Shown here piece by piece: positions 6,880 to 15,485 of a stretch of 16,132 nucleotides of DNA. The position numbers were made by a program, and so were the translations under genes. The stretch is taken from NCBI GenBank assembly GCA_002372275.1, contig DFFP01000035.1:1-16132 (forward strand), given 5' to 3'. This DNA comes from Alphaproteobacteria bacterium UBA3773. GTDB taxonomy: Bacteria; Pseudomonadota; Alphaproteobacteria; RF32; CAG-239. The notes under the pieces were generated by a model. That model ran no database searches. It saw nothing but the letters and a program-made list of their open reading frames with translations, and had not been told where the DNA came from. Position 1 is the first letter of the stretch. Each line of letters starts with the position of its first letter.

Positions 6880-9153
6880 TTATCCTTGCAAGCATAAAAT
6901 ATGATAGCTTCCGTCTTTAACCTCAACTCCGTGTGTATCGTGTGAAAATTCGGGGAAAGTTTGATCGAATTTTTCTAGTGCCTTCAAATAGGAGAGGGCG
7001 TTTTGAGACACAATTTCGCCCGGCATTAAAAGCGGAATTCCAGGTGGATAAGGAACAACGCCGGTGGCAACGGTTCGGCCTTGCATTTCATCTAAAGTTA
7101 AGGATTGAACTTTGCCTGCCACAAGGTATTCATAAGCCTCACGCGGCGACATTTGAGGTGTCGGGAGTTCTGAAAAAGCGGCCGATAACTTTTTGGTTGT
7201 TTCGATTTCTTTCATCGCCTTAAACATCGAATCGCTCAAATCTTTTAGGCCCATTGTTTCGTATTTTGTTTTATCTTGATTGTAGATTTTCGGCAGGCAA
7301 ATATTTAGCAAAACATTATGGTCATAAGCTTTTTTAAACTCAAATAAAGCATTAAGAAGTGTTCCCCATTTGCCTTTTGTGACGCCGAACGAGAATAAAA
7401 ACAGACAGGTAAAGTCGGTTGTTTTTTCAACCACAATGCCACGGCTGTCTAAATAAGCCGTTAAGAGCGTTGCAGGTATGCCAAAATCGGCCAGGCTGGC
7501 ATCGGGCATTACCCCGGGGGTTGTGATGGAGACTTTAATCGGATCGAGCATCACATAGCCGTCTTCTATAGCGCCGAAACCATGCCAAGCATCATTGGGG
7601 TGCAAAACCCAGCAATCGGGATTTTTCGTGAGTAATTCATCATCTGCTTCATAAAAAGGAACGGAGGCACCTTTTTTAGGGTCATAAACACGTTCGGGCT
7701 GCCAAACGTTGAAGAACCATTCACCGGCATTTGTCATCTCATGATTGATACGTGCCACTGTTTTTCTAAAATACACAGCTTCTTTGATGGCATCTGTTGT
7801 CAATGTTTGACCATGTTCTTCCATCATGGCGGCGCTCACATCATTTGAGGCAATAATCGGATAAAAAGGCGAGGTTGATGAGTGCATCATCAAACTTTCG
7901 TTAAAACGTTCATGTGAGATGCTGTCTTTGCCGTCTAAAATATGAATCATCGAGGCTTGCGAAAAGGCCGCCAAAAGTTTGTGCGTCGATTGGGTAGCAA
8001 AAATGGTAGGCTTTGATTTGTCATACGTTTTCAGATCTTCGGTTAAGGCGTGTCTGTTATGATAAATCGGGTTAAAGTGTGCATAGCCGTACCATGCTTC
8101 ATCAAAATGAATACGGTGAACAGAATCTGCGAGCAAATCTCTGACCCAAACCGTGTTATAACAAAGCCCGTCATAAGTTGAGTTTGTAATCACAACGTGT
8201 TTTGGGGTTTTATCTGTTTTATCTCGGGCAATCGGGTTGTTATTGATGCTTTCTTTAATGCTGCTTTTTGTTAAGCTTTCGGGTAAAATCGGACCGATGA
8301 TGCCGTATTGATTACGGGTCGGGATTAAATAAACAGGCACGGCGCCCGAGAGCGTCATAGCGTGTTCGACCGATTTGTGGCAATTTCGATCACAAAGGCA
8401 TATGTCGCCGCTTTTTAAGCTTGCGGTTAAAACAATTTTGTTGGCGGTTGAGGTTCCGTTTGTGACATGATAACTGCGCGAAGCATTAAAAACTTTGGCC
8501 ATATATTTTTCGCTTTCGCCGATCGGTCCCGAGTGGTCAAGCATGGAGCCGAGTTCATCAACCGAGATGGATAAATCGGATCTGAAAATTTGCTCACCGA
8601 AAAAATTAAAAAAGTCACGTCCGACAGCCGATTTCAAAAAAGCGGTTCCCCCCGTGTGCCCCGGGGTATGCCATGAATACTCATGGACTTTTGCAAATTT
8701 AGCAAGCGCCTTAAACATTGGCGGTAAAAGATTTTTATTATAGCGTTTGATGGCAGATTGAACGCGTCCGCTGATAAAGCGCAAAGTATCTTCCAAAAGC
8801 CAGATAAAATCGCTGACTTGCTCTAAAATATCGGTCGGAATATCGGAGGCAAAATTTTTGCTCGACATCAAAAAAATCGGGATTCGTTTATTTAATTTTC
8901 GGATATCTTGAATCACCTGATATGTATTTTGACAATTAACACACTCAAAACCGAGCATGACAGCTCCGATAGAGGGGTCTGATTCAAAAATTTCGATTGT
9001 GTCTTGCAAGTGTTCAGAAACAATGACTTCGGCATCTTCTTTTTTTAAGTCTTCTTTTAAAATGCGCACCGCGCGTGAAGCTGCCGTGTTGTCATATATG
9101 TTGTCGTAACTTAATAGTATTTTGACCTTAAACGGATCTTTTATATCAATCAT
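6880..9153 (-). CDS. adiA: Orn/Lys/Arg decarboxylase, most like biodegradative arginine decarboxylase
   Basis: Cytosolic PLP enzyme predicted to convert arginine to agmatine and CO2, consuming a proton. At 757 residues it matches E. coli AdiA (about 756) better than CadA/LdcC (about 715). Domain order: N-terminal wing/receiver-like domain (1-130), PLP-binding core with HTPGHTGG (162-169), DEAW (351-354) and the Schiff-base lysine K392 in STHKLL, then the C-terminal domain. AdiA-like signatures include DCWVLHP, DPIKVSI, VTKGKWGTL and SPREAY. The segment around K392 (ATQSTHKLLAAFSQASMIHI) instead reads like the lysine decarboxylase CadA. The start at 9153 has a strong AGGAG (9159-9163). It follows adiC by 15 nt, so the pair is one operon. 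Arginine is preferred because the neighbour is AdiC-like. Lysine or ornithine cannot be excluded. Confidence 0.88.
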   Translation of the reverse strand: MIDIKDPFKVKILLSYDNIYDNTAASRAVRILKEDLKKEDAEVIVSEHLQDTIEIFESDPSIGAVMLGFECVNCQNTYQVIQDIRKLNKRIPIFLMSSKNFASDIPTDILEQVSDFIWLLEDTLRFISGRVQSAIKRYNKNLLPPMFKALAKFAKVHEYSWHTPGHTGGTAFLKSAVGRDFFNFFGEQIFRSDLSISVDELGSMLDHSGPIGESEKYMAKVFNASRSYHVTNGTSTANKIVLTASLKSGDICLCDRNCHKSVEHAMTLSGAVPVYLIPTRNQYGIIGPILPESLTKSSIKESINNNPIARDKTDKTPKHVVITNSTYDGLCYNTVWVRDLLADSVHRIHFDEAWYGYAHFNPIYHNRHALTEDLKTYDKSKPTIFATQSTHKLLAAFSQASMIHILDGKDSISHERFNESLMMHSSTSPFYPIIASNDVSAAMMEEHGQTLTTDAIKEAVYFRKTVARINHEMTNAGEWFFNVWQPERVYDPKKGASVPFYEADDELLTKNPDCWVLHPNDAWHGFGAIEDGYVMLDPIKVSITTPGVMPDASLADFGIPATLLTAYLDSRGIVVEKTTDFTCLFLFSFGVTKGKWGTLLNALFEFKKAYDHNVLLNICLPKIYNQDKTKYETMGLKDLSDSMFKAMKEIETTKKLSAAFSELPTPQMSPREAYEYLVAGKVQSLTLDEMQGRTVATGVVPYPPGIPLLMPGEIVSQNALSYLKALEKFDQTFPEFSHDTHGVEVKDGSYHILCLQG

Positions 9154-9168
9154 ATGTTCTCCTTTCTT

Positions 9169-10644
9169 TTAGCTTAAATCCATTGAATGTTCAACAGCCG
9201 GAAAATGGCTTTTGTCGTGTCTTTTCAAGTTTGTTTCGTCCTTAAATGAAATCCAAAACGTTAAAACAAGCGCCAAAATGGTGACTAAAAATGTGACGTG
9301 TCTGACCCATCTCGGGACAACACAAGTGATTTTTTCATTTTTGCCCATCATTTCATATTGTCTGTTTTCAGAAAGCTCGTAAAAAATAATGGTCGCAATC
9401 ACAAACATTAAGGCCCATCGTGTTTGCGAAGGATCTGAACCGATCATGGCTGCCATCGAATAAAATGCGGCGATTAAACCGATGATGGTATAAAAAATTC
9501 CTTGTTTGGCACTCATTTTGTCGCGTCCGATAATTTTAATGGCCACGGCCGAATAAATATATGGAAGCAGTGTCAAAATCACAGCAATCGAGGCAATTTT
9601 TCCAAATTGTTCGGAAGCTGTCGGCGACATGGTGGCGAGTACTTGAACCGTCATTAAAGCCGCCACAAAAGCAAGTCCTGTTGCCGGAACACCTTTATCA
9701 TTGGTGCATGCAAAAAATTTTGCAAACAAACCGTCGTTGGCGGCAGCCTGTGCCGTTTGCCCGACGAGAAGAGTCCATCCGCCAAGCGAACCTAAACAGC
9801 CGATGGCCGCACAAATAGCCACAATATTGCCTGCTGTTTGACCAAGGGCGATGGAAACAGCCTGTGAAAAGGGGGCTGATGAAACAATCAGTTCTTTGTT
9901 TGGGATAATTCCCATAATGACGCTTGAGCTTAAAATGTAGCAAACAGCTGCGATAATCACGCCGGTGACGGTCGCAATCGGCACGTTTCGTGTCGGGTTT
10001 TTCACAACCGCCGTTGAAACAGAAGCACTTTCAACGCCGATAAAAGCCCAAAGTGTGAAATTCAAGGTCATACCGATAGCTGTCATATTGCCTTTGCCTG
10101 TGACGTTAAATCCTTCTATAAAGGTCGACGGATGAAACCAAAACCAGCCCAAGAGCGCAACGCCGATAATCGGAAACAGGGCAAACATAGTTGTCATACT
10201 TTGAATTTTGGCCACCACATTAGGCCCTAAAATGTTGGCATAGGTAAAAAACCAAATCACGGCAATTTGTGCAAGTGCCATCACAAGCGGATCTTTTAAA
10301 ACCGGAAAAAAGGTTGTTAAATATCCGAGCCCGGCGACGGCAAGTCCAACATTTCCGACCACATTTGCAATCCAGTAAACAAGGTTTGTCTGATAGCCCA
10401 TATAATTACCAAACGCTTTTTTAGAATAAGCATACGGACCGCCGGCTGCCGGATAGATGGCCGTTAATTTTGAAAACACGAGTGCCAGTGCCACGGCACC
10501 GATGGTGGTGATAATCCAACCGAAAACGGCAATTGACCCGATACCGGCCAAATTTGCCGGCAACATAAAAATGCCCGAGCCCATCATATTGCCCGCAACC
10601 ATTAACGTGGCCGGGATAAGCCCGATTTTGTTTTTCTCATCCAT
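9169..10644 (-). CDS. adiC: APC-family arginine/agmatine antiporter (AdiC-like) with extended C-terminus
   Basis: Inner-membrane amino acid/polyamine antiporter predicted to import arginine and export agmatine, the transport half of arginine-dependent acid resistance. It aligns with E. coli AdiC by recall with an offset of 3: GSG loop at 22-24, YQTN with Y84 and Y90, W199 (AdiC W202) and E205 (E208) in TLWAFIGVES, and W290 (W293) in GGWTLL. These match substrate-binding and gating positions of AdiC. CadB has SWMML where this has GWTLL. Length is 491 against about 445. The extra C-terminal part (about 440-491) contains one more hydrophobic helix (VRHVTFLVTILALVLTFWI) and a polar tail. ATG at 10644, with AAAAGGAAT upstream. 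It is followed by adiA after 15 nt. No regulator such as adiY is present. A lysine/cadaverine (CadB-type) role is the main alternative. Confidence 0.88.
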   Translation of the reverse strand: MDEKNKIGLIPATLMVAGNMMGSGIFMLPANLAGIGSIAVFGWIITTIGAVALALVFSKLTAIYPAAGGPYAYSKKAFGNYMGYQTNLVYWIANVVGNVGLAVAGLGYLTTFFPVLKDPLVMALAQIAVIWFFTYANILGPNVVAKIQSMTTMFALFPIIGVALLGWFWFHPSTFIEGFNVTGKGNMTAIGMTLNFTLWAFIGVESASVSTAVVKNPTRNVPIATVTGVIIAAVCYILSSSVIMGIIPNKELIVSSAPFSQAVSIALGQTAGNIVAICAAIGCLGSLGGWTLLVGQTAQAAANDGLFAKFFACTNDKGVPATGLAFVAALMTVQVLATMSPTASEQFGKIASIAVILTLLPYIYSAVAIKIIGRDKMSAKQGIFYTIIGLIAAFYSMAAMIGSDPSQTRWALMFVIATIIFYELSENRQYEMMGKNEKITCVVPRWVRHVTFLVTILALVLTFWISFKDETNLKRHDKSHFPAVEHSMDLS

Positions 10645-10732
10645 TTTTCAATTCCTTTTGAAAATTAAAAGTACGGATGAGATAATCGCTCCTTGCAAAA
10701 TAACAAGAGAGTAGAGCTATTTTTCTTTGATA

Positions 10733-11212
10733 TTATTTTTTAAGATAATCGATGATTTTCGGGGCAAATTCGGCACACACGCGTTCATAAACTTTTCGTT
10801 TGAAATCAACAATCATCAGAGGTGCTTCGTTGATATCGACCCACTTAAAGCTTTTAAATTCAGGGTGTGCAGTTTGCAAATTGATTTCCAAATCAGAGCC
10901 CGTAAAATAAAGCAGAAAAAAATGAACTTCCTGTCCGTCAAAAGAATTTTTAAAAGTTTTCAATTTTTCTTTAACAGCTTCAGGAAAATCATAACAAAGC
11001 GGTTGTGAAAGAGCATAAACAGGCAAAACCGATGTGACGGAAGTTTCTTCATTTAATTCGCGAAGAGCAGCCTCTAAAGGGCTTTCGCCCGGCTCAATAC
11101 CGCCTTGCGAAAATTGAAAAGCGTCTTCTTTTTCATCAATGCGGGCAAAAACCAGAACTTTGCCGGCATCGTTAAACAAAACCGTGCCGGCACATTTGCG
11201 ATATTTTTTCAT
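10733..11212 (-). CDS. rppH: Nudix hydrolase, RNA pyrophosphohydrolase type
   Basis: Predicted to remove pyrophosphate from the 5' end of primary transcripts, opening them to RNase E-type decay, or to hydrolyse dinucleoside polyphosphates. Its 159 residues are normal for the family. The Nudix box runs from G37 to V59, with E43, R51-E52 and E55-E56 present. S58 replaces the usual glycine near the end of the box. The block FQFSQGG (32-38) stands where RppH proteins usually have WQMPQGG. The metal-binding glutamates are kept, so it is probably active. The ATG overlaps the ctpA stop by one base (TAATG), indicating translational coupling. The position after an S41 protease and envC is typical of alphaproteobacterial rppH. 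Assignment within the Nudix superfamily rests on that context and overall sequence feel. Confidence 0.82.
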   Translation of the reverse strand: MKKYRKCAGTVLFNDAGKVLVFARIDEKEDAFQFSQGGIEPGESPLEAALRELNEETSVTSVLPVYALSQPLCYDFPEAVKEKLKTFKNSFDGQEVHFFLLYFTGSDLEINLQTAHPEFKSFKWVDINEAPLMIVDFKRKVYERVCAEFAPKIIDYLKK

Positions 11213-12582
11213 TATTTTTTATCTTTATTGTTATTTTTGTCTTGATCTTTATCTTCAGTTTTTTCTTTTATATCTAATATGTTTTCGCCATTTTGATATA
11301 AATGAAGCGCATAAACCAAGTCTAATGCACGCACAAGCTGATAATCTGAAATTTCGTCTTTTGATTTTTCGCTGTCTTTTTGATCTTTCTTCTTATCTTT
11401 GCTCTTGTTTTTTGTTGTTTTGTCTTCTTCGTTTTGAAGAGCGCCTTTGAGCTCGGATTCCTTAAAGCTGAAACCGTAGTCTTCAATAGGCTTTACCTGG
11501 GCAGGTTTAACTTCAATATCCGGCTCAATACCTTTGGCCTGAATGGATCTGCCCGAAGGCGTGTAATAACGGGCAGTTGTTAATCTCATCGCACCGAAAT
11601 CTCCGAGCGGGATAACCGTTTGAACGGAACCTTTTCCAAATGATTTTTCACCCATAATAATGGCACGGTGATGGTCTTGCAGAGCGCCTGCCACAATTTC
11701 GGAAGCGGAAGCCGATCCTTCGTTAATCAATACAACAATCGGCAAACCGTTTGTGATGTCGCCATCGTGTGCTGAGTATTTAACGTTGTCTTCATCATTT
11801 CGTGAGCGCGTTGAAACAATTTCACCACGATTTAAGAATAAATCAGAAACGGCAACGGCTTGATCAAGAAGTCCGCCCGGATTGTTTCGAACATCAAGCA
11901 CAATGCCGCCAAGCTTATTTTTGAGCTCTTTTTGTGCTTTTTCATAGGCCTTTTTGATGTCTGTATCGTTATTTTCGGTAAATGAGGAAATACGGATGTA
12001 TAAAATGTTGTCATTTTTAATTTCTGTTTTGACAGATTGTATTTTAATTTCTTGGCGAGTAATCGTGACATCAAAAGGTTTTTCACCCTCACGACGGATA
12101 GAAAGTTTGATTTTTGTGCCGATTTTGCCGCGCATTTTGGAAACAGCTTCGTTTAAGTTCAGACCAATGACCGTTTCGCCGTCTAAATGGGTGATGTAGT
12201 CGCCGGCCTTGAGCCCTGCCTTAAATGCCGGTGTGTCATCAATCGGCGAAACAACTTTGACAAGCCCGTTATCCATGGTCACTTCAATGCCCAGTCCTCC
12301 GAATTTTCCTTTGGTTTGTTCGCTCATATAATTAAAGCTTTCCGCATCTAAATAACTGCTGTGCGGGTCAAGTGACGAGAGCATACCGTTTAAGGCTTGT
12401 TCAATCAATTTTTGATCGGTCACATCTTCAACATATCCGGCTTTGGTGCGTTCCATTACTTCACCGAAAAGATTAAGCATTTCATAGGTGCTGTGTGTTT
12501 GTTCGTCCTTTTTCTTTTCGGCTGAGACACAGTTCGAAATAAACGATAATGCAACAATAAGCGGTAAAATTTTTTTAATCAT
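11212..12582 (-). CDS. ctpA: S41-family C-terminal processing peptidase with PDZ domain
   Basis: Periplasmic serine protease that trims C-termini of envelope proteins; in several bacteria such proteases degrade peptidoglycan hydrolases. It has 456 residues: a signal peptide (1-21, ending CVSA), an N-terminal helical part, a PDZ domain (about 95-170, with GGLGIEV and AGLKAGD) and the S41 protease domain (about 190-360). The catalytic Ser-Lys-Gln set is visible as S292 in GSASASEI, K317 in SFGKGSVQ and Q321. The C-terminal 75 or so residues are very lysine/aspartate-rich, broken by one short helix (YQLVRALDLVYALHLY). A cysteine near the signal-peptide end (ISNC) is a poor lipobox because of Asn before Cys. 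The ribosome binding site AAAAGGAAC precedes the ATG. It sits between envC (21 nt away) and rppH (1-nt overlap). Confidence 0.92.
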   Translation of the reverse strand: MIKKILPLIVALSFISNCVSAEKKKDEQTHSTYEMLNLFGEVMERTKAGYVEDVTDQKLIEQALNGMLSSLDPHSSYLDAESFNYMSEQTKGKFGGLGIEVTMDNGLVKVVSPIDDTPAFKAGLKAGDYITHLDGETVIGLNLNEAVSKMRGKIGTKIKLSIRREGEKPFDVTITRQEIKIQSVKTEIKNDNILYIRISSFTENNDTDIKKAYEKAQKELKNKLGGIVLDVRNNPGGLLDQAVAVSDLFLNRGEIVSTRSRNDEDNVKYSAHDGDITNGLPIVVLINEGSASASEIVAGALQDHHRAIIMGEKSFGKGSVQTVIPLGDFGAMRLTTARYYTPSGRSIQAKGIEPDIEVKPAQVKPIEDYGFSFKESELKGALQNEEDKTTKNKSKDKKKDQKDSEKSKDEISDYQLVRALDLVYALHLYQNGENILDIKEKTEDKDQDKNNNKDKK

Positions 12583-12603
12583 TTTTTGTTCCTTTTTATA
12601 AAG

Positions 12604-13911
12604 TTACAGACCAAGCCACGGCAAAGGGTTGATCGGTTTTTTGTTTTTTCTGATTTCCATATAAAGTTTTGCGTTTTCATCGGGCATCACACCGACAGGT
12701 TCTCCGGCAAGCAACATTTGTCCGTTTTCGGTTTCTATTTCTTTCATACCCGCAATCAAAGAGACAATGTTGCTGTCGTGCGAAATAATAATCAAATTAC
12801 CATAGCCCTTAAAAGGCCCCGAAAAGACAACCGTGCCATCATAAGGAGCAACAACTTGCGCATTATTACGTGCTTGAATAATAATGCCTTTGGAAGTCAC
12901 GCCTTTTGAAAGCTCTTGCCCGTAAGAAGTAATCACCGTTCCTCTGACAGGACGTGTAAAACGCCCGTTGCCGCTTAAGCCGACACTTGATTTTGGCTCA
13001 GTATCTTGCGAACGAATTGTGTCGTAATGCACGGTTTTACTCGTATCTTCTTCTCTTTCCTGATTTTCAAAACCGGCACTTGCTCTGTTTCGGATACGCT
13101 CTAATTGTGCTTCTTCGAGTTTCAAACGTTCTTCCTGCTCGCGGCTGAGTGCGGCACGCTTGATTTCTTCTTTTTTGCGCTGTTTAATTTCGGCCTCCGT
13201 AATGGCTTTTTCCATCAAATCGCGCAAATCAGAAGCTTCGGATGCTAATTTTAAGGCTTCTTTTTTCGCTTCACTTGTCTGACCTTCAAGTTTTTGTTGA
13301 AGTTTTGTTTTTTCTGCAGCCAATTGTTTAACCGATTGTTGCTGCTTTTTTAAATCTTGCGTTTGATTTGAAAGCTCTAAAAGCTTTTGGTTGAGCGCTT
13401 TTTTTTGCGCAGCTAAATCTTCTAAATCTTTTTTTAAATTGCTCGATTTTTCATGCAAAAACGGAATGCTCTCACGCATTAAAACGGCACTTTGTATAAT
13501 TTCAACCGGTGTTAAAGGCTGTAATAACAAAGAATCTGTCGGGTGAAGCGCTAAACTTTGAAGCGAGGCTAAAAGCGTGCCGAGCTTTTGATATTCTTTT
13601 GCAAAATTTTCTTGCATGACACGTAACTTGTTTTGCAACAGCTCAAGTTCTTGCTCTGTTTTGCTGACTAAATCTTCATCTTTTTGCACACGCTTGGCGA
13701 CTTCAACAAGCTGTTTGCTCATTTTGGCAAGTTCTAGGCTGAGTTGCACGGATTCGGCTTGAAGTTTTTTGTATTCCATTTTTTTTGAAATGGATTTTTT
13801 TTCTAAATCTTCGACCTGTTTTTTTGATACGTCAAGCGCATACACGTTAAAGGCTTTTGATAACATAATCAATAGCGCAAAAAACGTGTATGTCTTGAAA
13901 AGTCTGTTCAT
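12604..13911 (-). CDS. envC: EnvC-like murein hydrolase activator (coiled coil plus degenerate LytM)
   Basis: Periplasmic protein that in the EnvC family activates amidases during septal cell-wall splitting. With the ATG at 13911 it has 435 residues: a signal peptide (about 1-26), a long Lys/Glu/Gln-rich coiled coil (about 30-290, with a break near 120-145) and a C-terminal LytM/M23 domain (about 315-435). The zinc ligands of active M23 endopeptidases are absent: VTSKGIII replaces the H-containing first motif, and LYMEIRKNKKPINP lacks the HxH. This fits an activator rather than a hydrolase. I chose the ATG one base after the gpmI stop rather than a TTG 12 nt upstream that would overlap gpmI. 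The amidase partner is not in the window. Confidence 0.88.
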   Translation of the reverse strand: MNRLFKTYTFFALLIMLSKAFNVYALDVSKKQVEDLEKKSISKKMEYKKLQAESVQLSLELAKMSKQLVEVAKRVQKDEDLVSKTEQELELLQNKLRVMQENFAKEYQKLGTLLASLQSLALHPTDSLLLQPLTPVEIIQSAVLMRESIPFLHEKSSNLKKDLEDLAAQKKALNQKLLELSNQTQDLKKQQQSVKQLAAEKTKLQQKLEGQTSEAKKEALKLASEASDLRDLMEKAITEAEIKQRKKEEIKRAALSREQEERLKLEEAQLERIRNRASAGFENQEREEDTSKTVHYDTIRSQDTEPKSSVGLSGNGRFTRPVRGTVITSYGQELSKGVTSKGIIIQARNNAQVVAPYDGTVVFSGPFKGYGNLIIISHDSNIVSLIAGMKEIETENGQMLLAGEPVGVMPDENAKLYMEIRKNKKPINPLPWLGL

Positions 13912-13912
13912 C

Positions 13913-15442
13913 TTATTTCTCAAGCAAAGAATGCCCCGTCATGGCCTCAGGCTGCTTGATCTCAAGCAAGTCTAAAAGAGTAGGCGAAATATCGGCAAGT
14001 CTTCCGTCTTTTAAGCCTTTAACATTTGAAGGGGCATTAAACAAAACGGCTTGAACTTTGCCGACCGTGTGGGCTGTATAAGGGGCGCCTGTTGTTTCAT
14101 CGACCATTTTTTCAACATTGCCGTGATCGGCGGTCACAAGCAAAACACCGTCTGCTTTTTTAATGGCACTCATGACACGCCCCAAGCATTCATCAACAGC
14201 GGCGACAGCTTTTAAGGCAGCGCTCATGATACCGGTATGGCCGACCATATCCCCGTTTGCAAAGTTGCAGATGATTGTGTCAAAACGCTTGTTTTCAATA
14301 GCGTCGACGAGCTTTTCGGTGACTTCATAAACGCTCATTTCAGGCTTTAGGTCATACGTGGCTACTTTCGGGCTCGGAATTAAGATACGGCTTTCGCCTT
14401 CAAATTCACGTTCTTCACCACCGTTAAAGAAAAATGTGACATGCGCGTATTTTTCCGTTTCGGCAATACGAAGTTGTGTTAAACCGTGTTTTGAAACGAT
14501 TTCGCCGAAAATATCATTGAGTTCTTCAGGGCCGAAAATCGTTTCCATAAAGCGGCGGTGGTCGGCTGAATATTCGGCCATGCCGACATGTATGGCAAAA
14601 TGAACGATTTTTTGACGTTCAAAGCCTGTGAATTCTTTGTCGCAAAGGGCATATAAAATTTCTCTGGCGCGGTCGGCTCTGAAATTGGCCATTAAAACAG
14701 CATCGCCGTCATTCATGCCCTGATAATCGCCTATGACACACGGCACAATAAATTCATCTGTGACATTTTGGGCATATGTTTCATCCATGGCTTCAACGTA
14801 TGAGCTGTAACGTTTGCCGGCTGCTGATACCATATTGTTATAAGCATTTTCAACGCGATCCCAACGTTTGTCACGATCCATGGCATAAAAACGGCCGGAA
14901 ATGGTTGCAAGTTTGACATTTTTGAGGTCTTTAATGCCCTCTTCAAATTCCGTTAAAAACCCTTTACCGGATTGCGGCGGGGTATCACGACCATCCATAA
15001 ACGCATGGACATCAACCTTAATGCCGTTTTTATCTAAAATTTGAGCCAAAGCCAATATATGATTTTGATGAGAGTGAACACCGCCCGGTGACATGAGCCC
15101 CATCAAATGGCAGGTACCTTTTGTTTGTTTTAAGGCATCAATCAGCTTGATTAAAGCCGGATTTTTTTCAATGGAATGATCTTTAATCGCTTGATCGATT
15201 TTCGGCAGGTCTTGCATCACCACACGTCCCGCACCGAGGTTCATATGTCCGACCTCGGAGTTGCCCATTTGACCATCGGGTAAACCGACGTCAAGTCCCG
15301 ATGTTTCAACAAAGGCATGCGGACATGTTTCTAAAAGATGATGCCAGTTGGGCGTATGACCGTTTTCAATGGCGTTATCTTTTGTTAAATTTTTTCTGTA
15401 TCCCCAACCATCTAAAATCAGTAACATAACAGGTTTTTTCAT
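13913..15442 (-). CDS. gpmI: 2,3-bisphosphoglycerate-independent phosphoglycerate mutase
   Basis: Cytosolic manganese-dependent enzyme interconverting 3- and 2-phosphoglycerate in glycolysis and gluconeogenesis. Its 509 residues are the usual family length. The phosphorylated serine S62 lies in GNSEVGH, and the substrate and metal motifs are intact: LDGWG (10-14), GGVHSH with H123, MDGRDTPP, GRFYAMDRDKRWDR, NFRADRARE, NGDMVGHTG and TADHGNVEKM. It is first in a tight minus-strand run leading to envC (stop and start separated by one base). The ribosome binding site is weak and A/G-rich (AAAAGAGA) ahead of the ATG at 15442. Confidence 0.97.
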   Translation of the reverse strand: MKKPVMLLILDGWGYRKNLTKDNAIENGHTPNWHHLLETCPHAFVETSGLDVGLPDGQMGNSEVGHMNLGAGRVVMQDLPKIDQAIKDHSIEKNPALIKLIDALKQTKGTCHLMGLMSPGGVHSHQNHILALAQILDKNGIKVDVHAFMDGRDTPPQSGKGFLTEFEEGIKDLKNVKLATISGRFYAMDRDKRWDRVENAYNNMVSAAGKRYSSYVEAMDETYAQNVTDEFIVPCVIGDYQGMNDGDAVLMANFRADRAREILYALCDKEFTGFERQKIVHFAIHVGMAEYSADHRRFMETIFGPEELNDIFGEIVSKHGLTQLRIAETEKYAHVTFFFNGGEEREFEGESRILIPSPKVATYDLKPEMSVYEVTEKLVDAIENKRFDTIICNFANGDMVGHTGIMSAALKAVAAVDECLGRVMSAIKKADGVLLVTADHGNVEKMVDETTGAPYTAHTVGKVQAVLFNAPSNVKGLKDGRLADISPTLLDLLEIKQPEAMTGHSLLEK

Positions 15443-15485
15443 TTTTTTTCTCTTTTCTTTTATTGCTGTTTTTTAAATTTTCCTT

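Noticed and set aside
10660..10720. Promoter for adiC (TTGTTA with TATCTC at 16 nt on the minus strand)
   Set aside because: Only four of six and three of six consensus matches in A/T-rich DNA; too weak to list as a feature.
12604..12960. Active M23 zinc endopeptidase in the envC-like protein
   Set aside because: The histidines and aspartate of the HxxxD and HxH motifs are missing, so a catalytic role is not supported; the activator reading fits better.
13912..13923. TTG start for the envC-like gene, 12 nt upstream of the ATG
   Set aside because: It overlaps the end of gpmI, is a rarer start codon and adds nothing to the signal peptide. The ATG one base after the gpmI stop is more natural.
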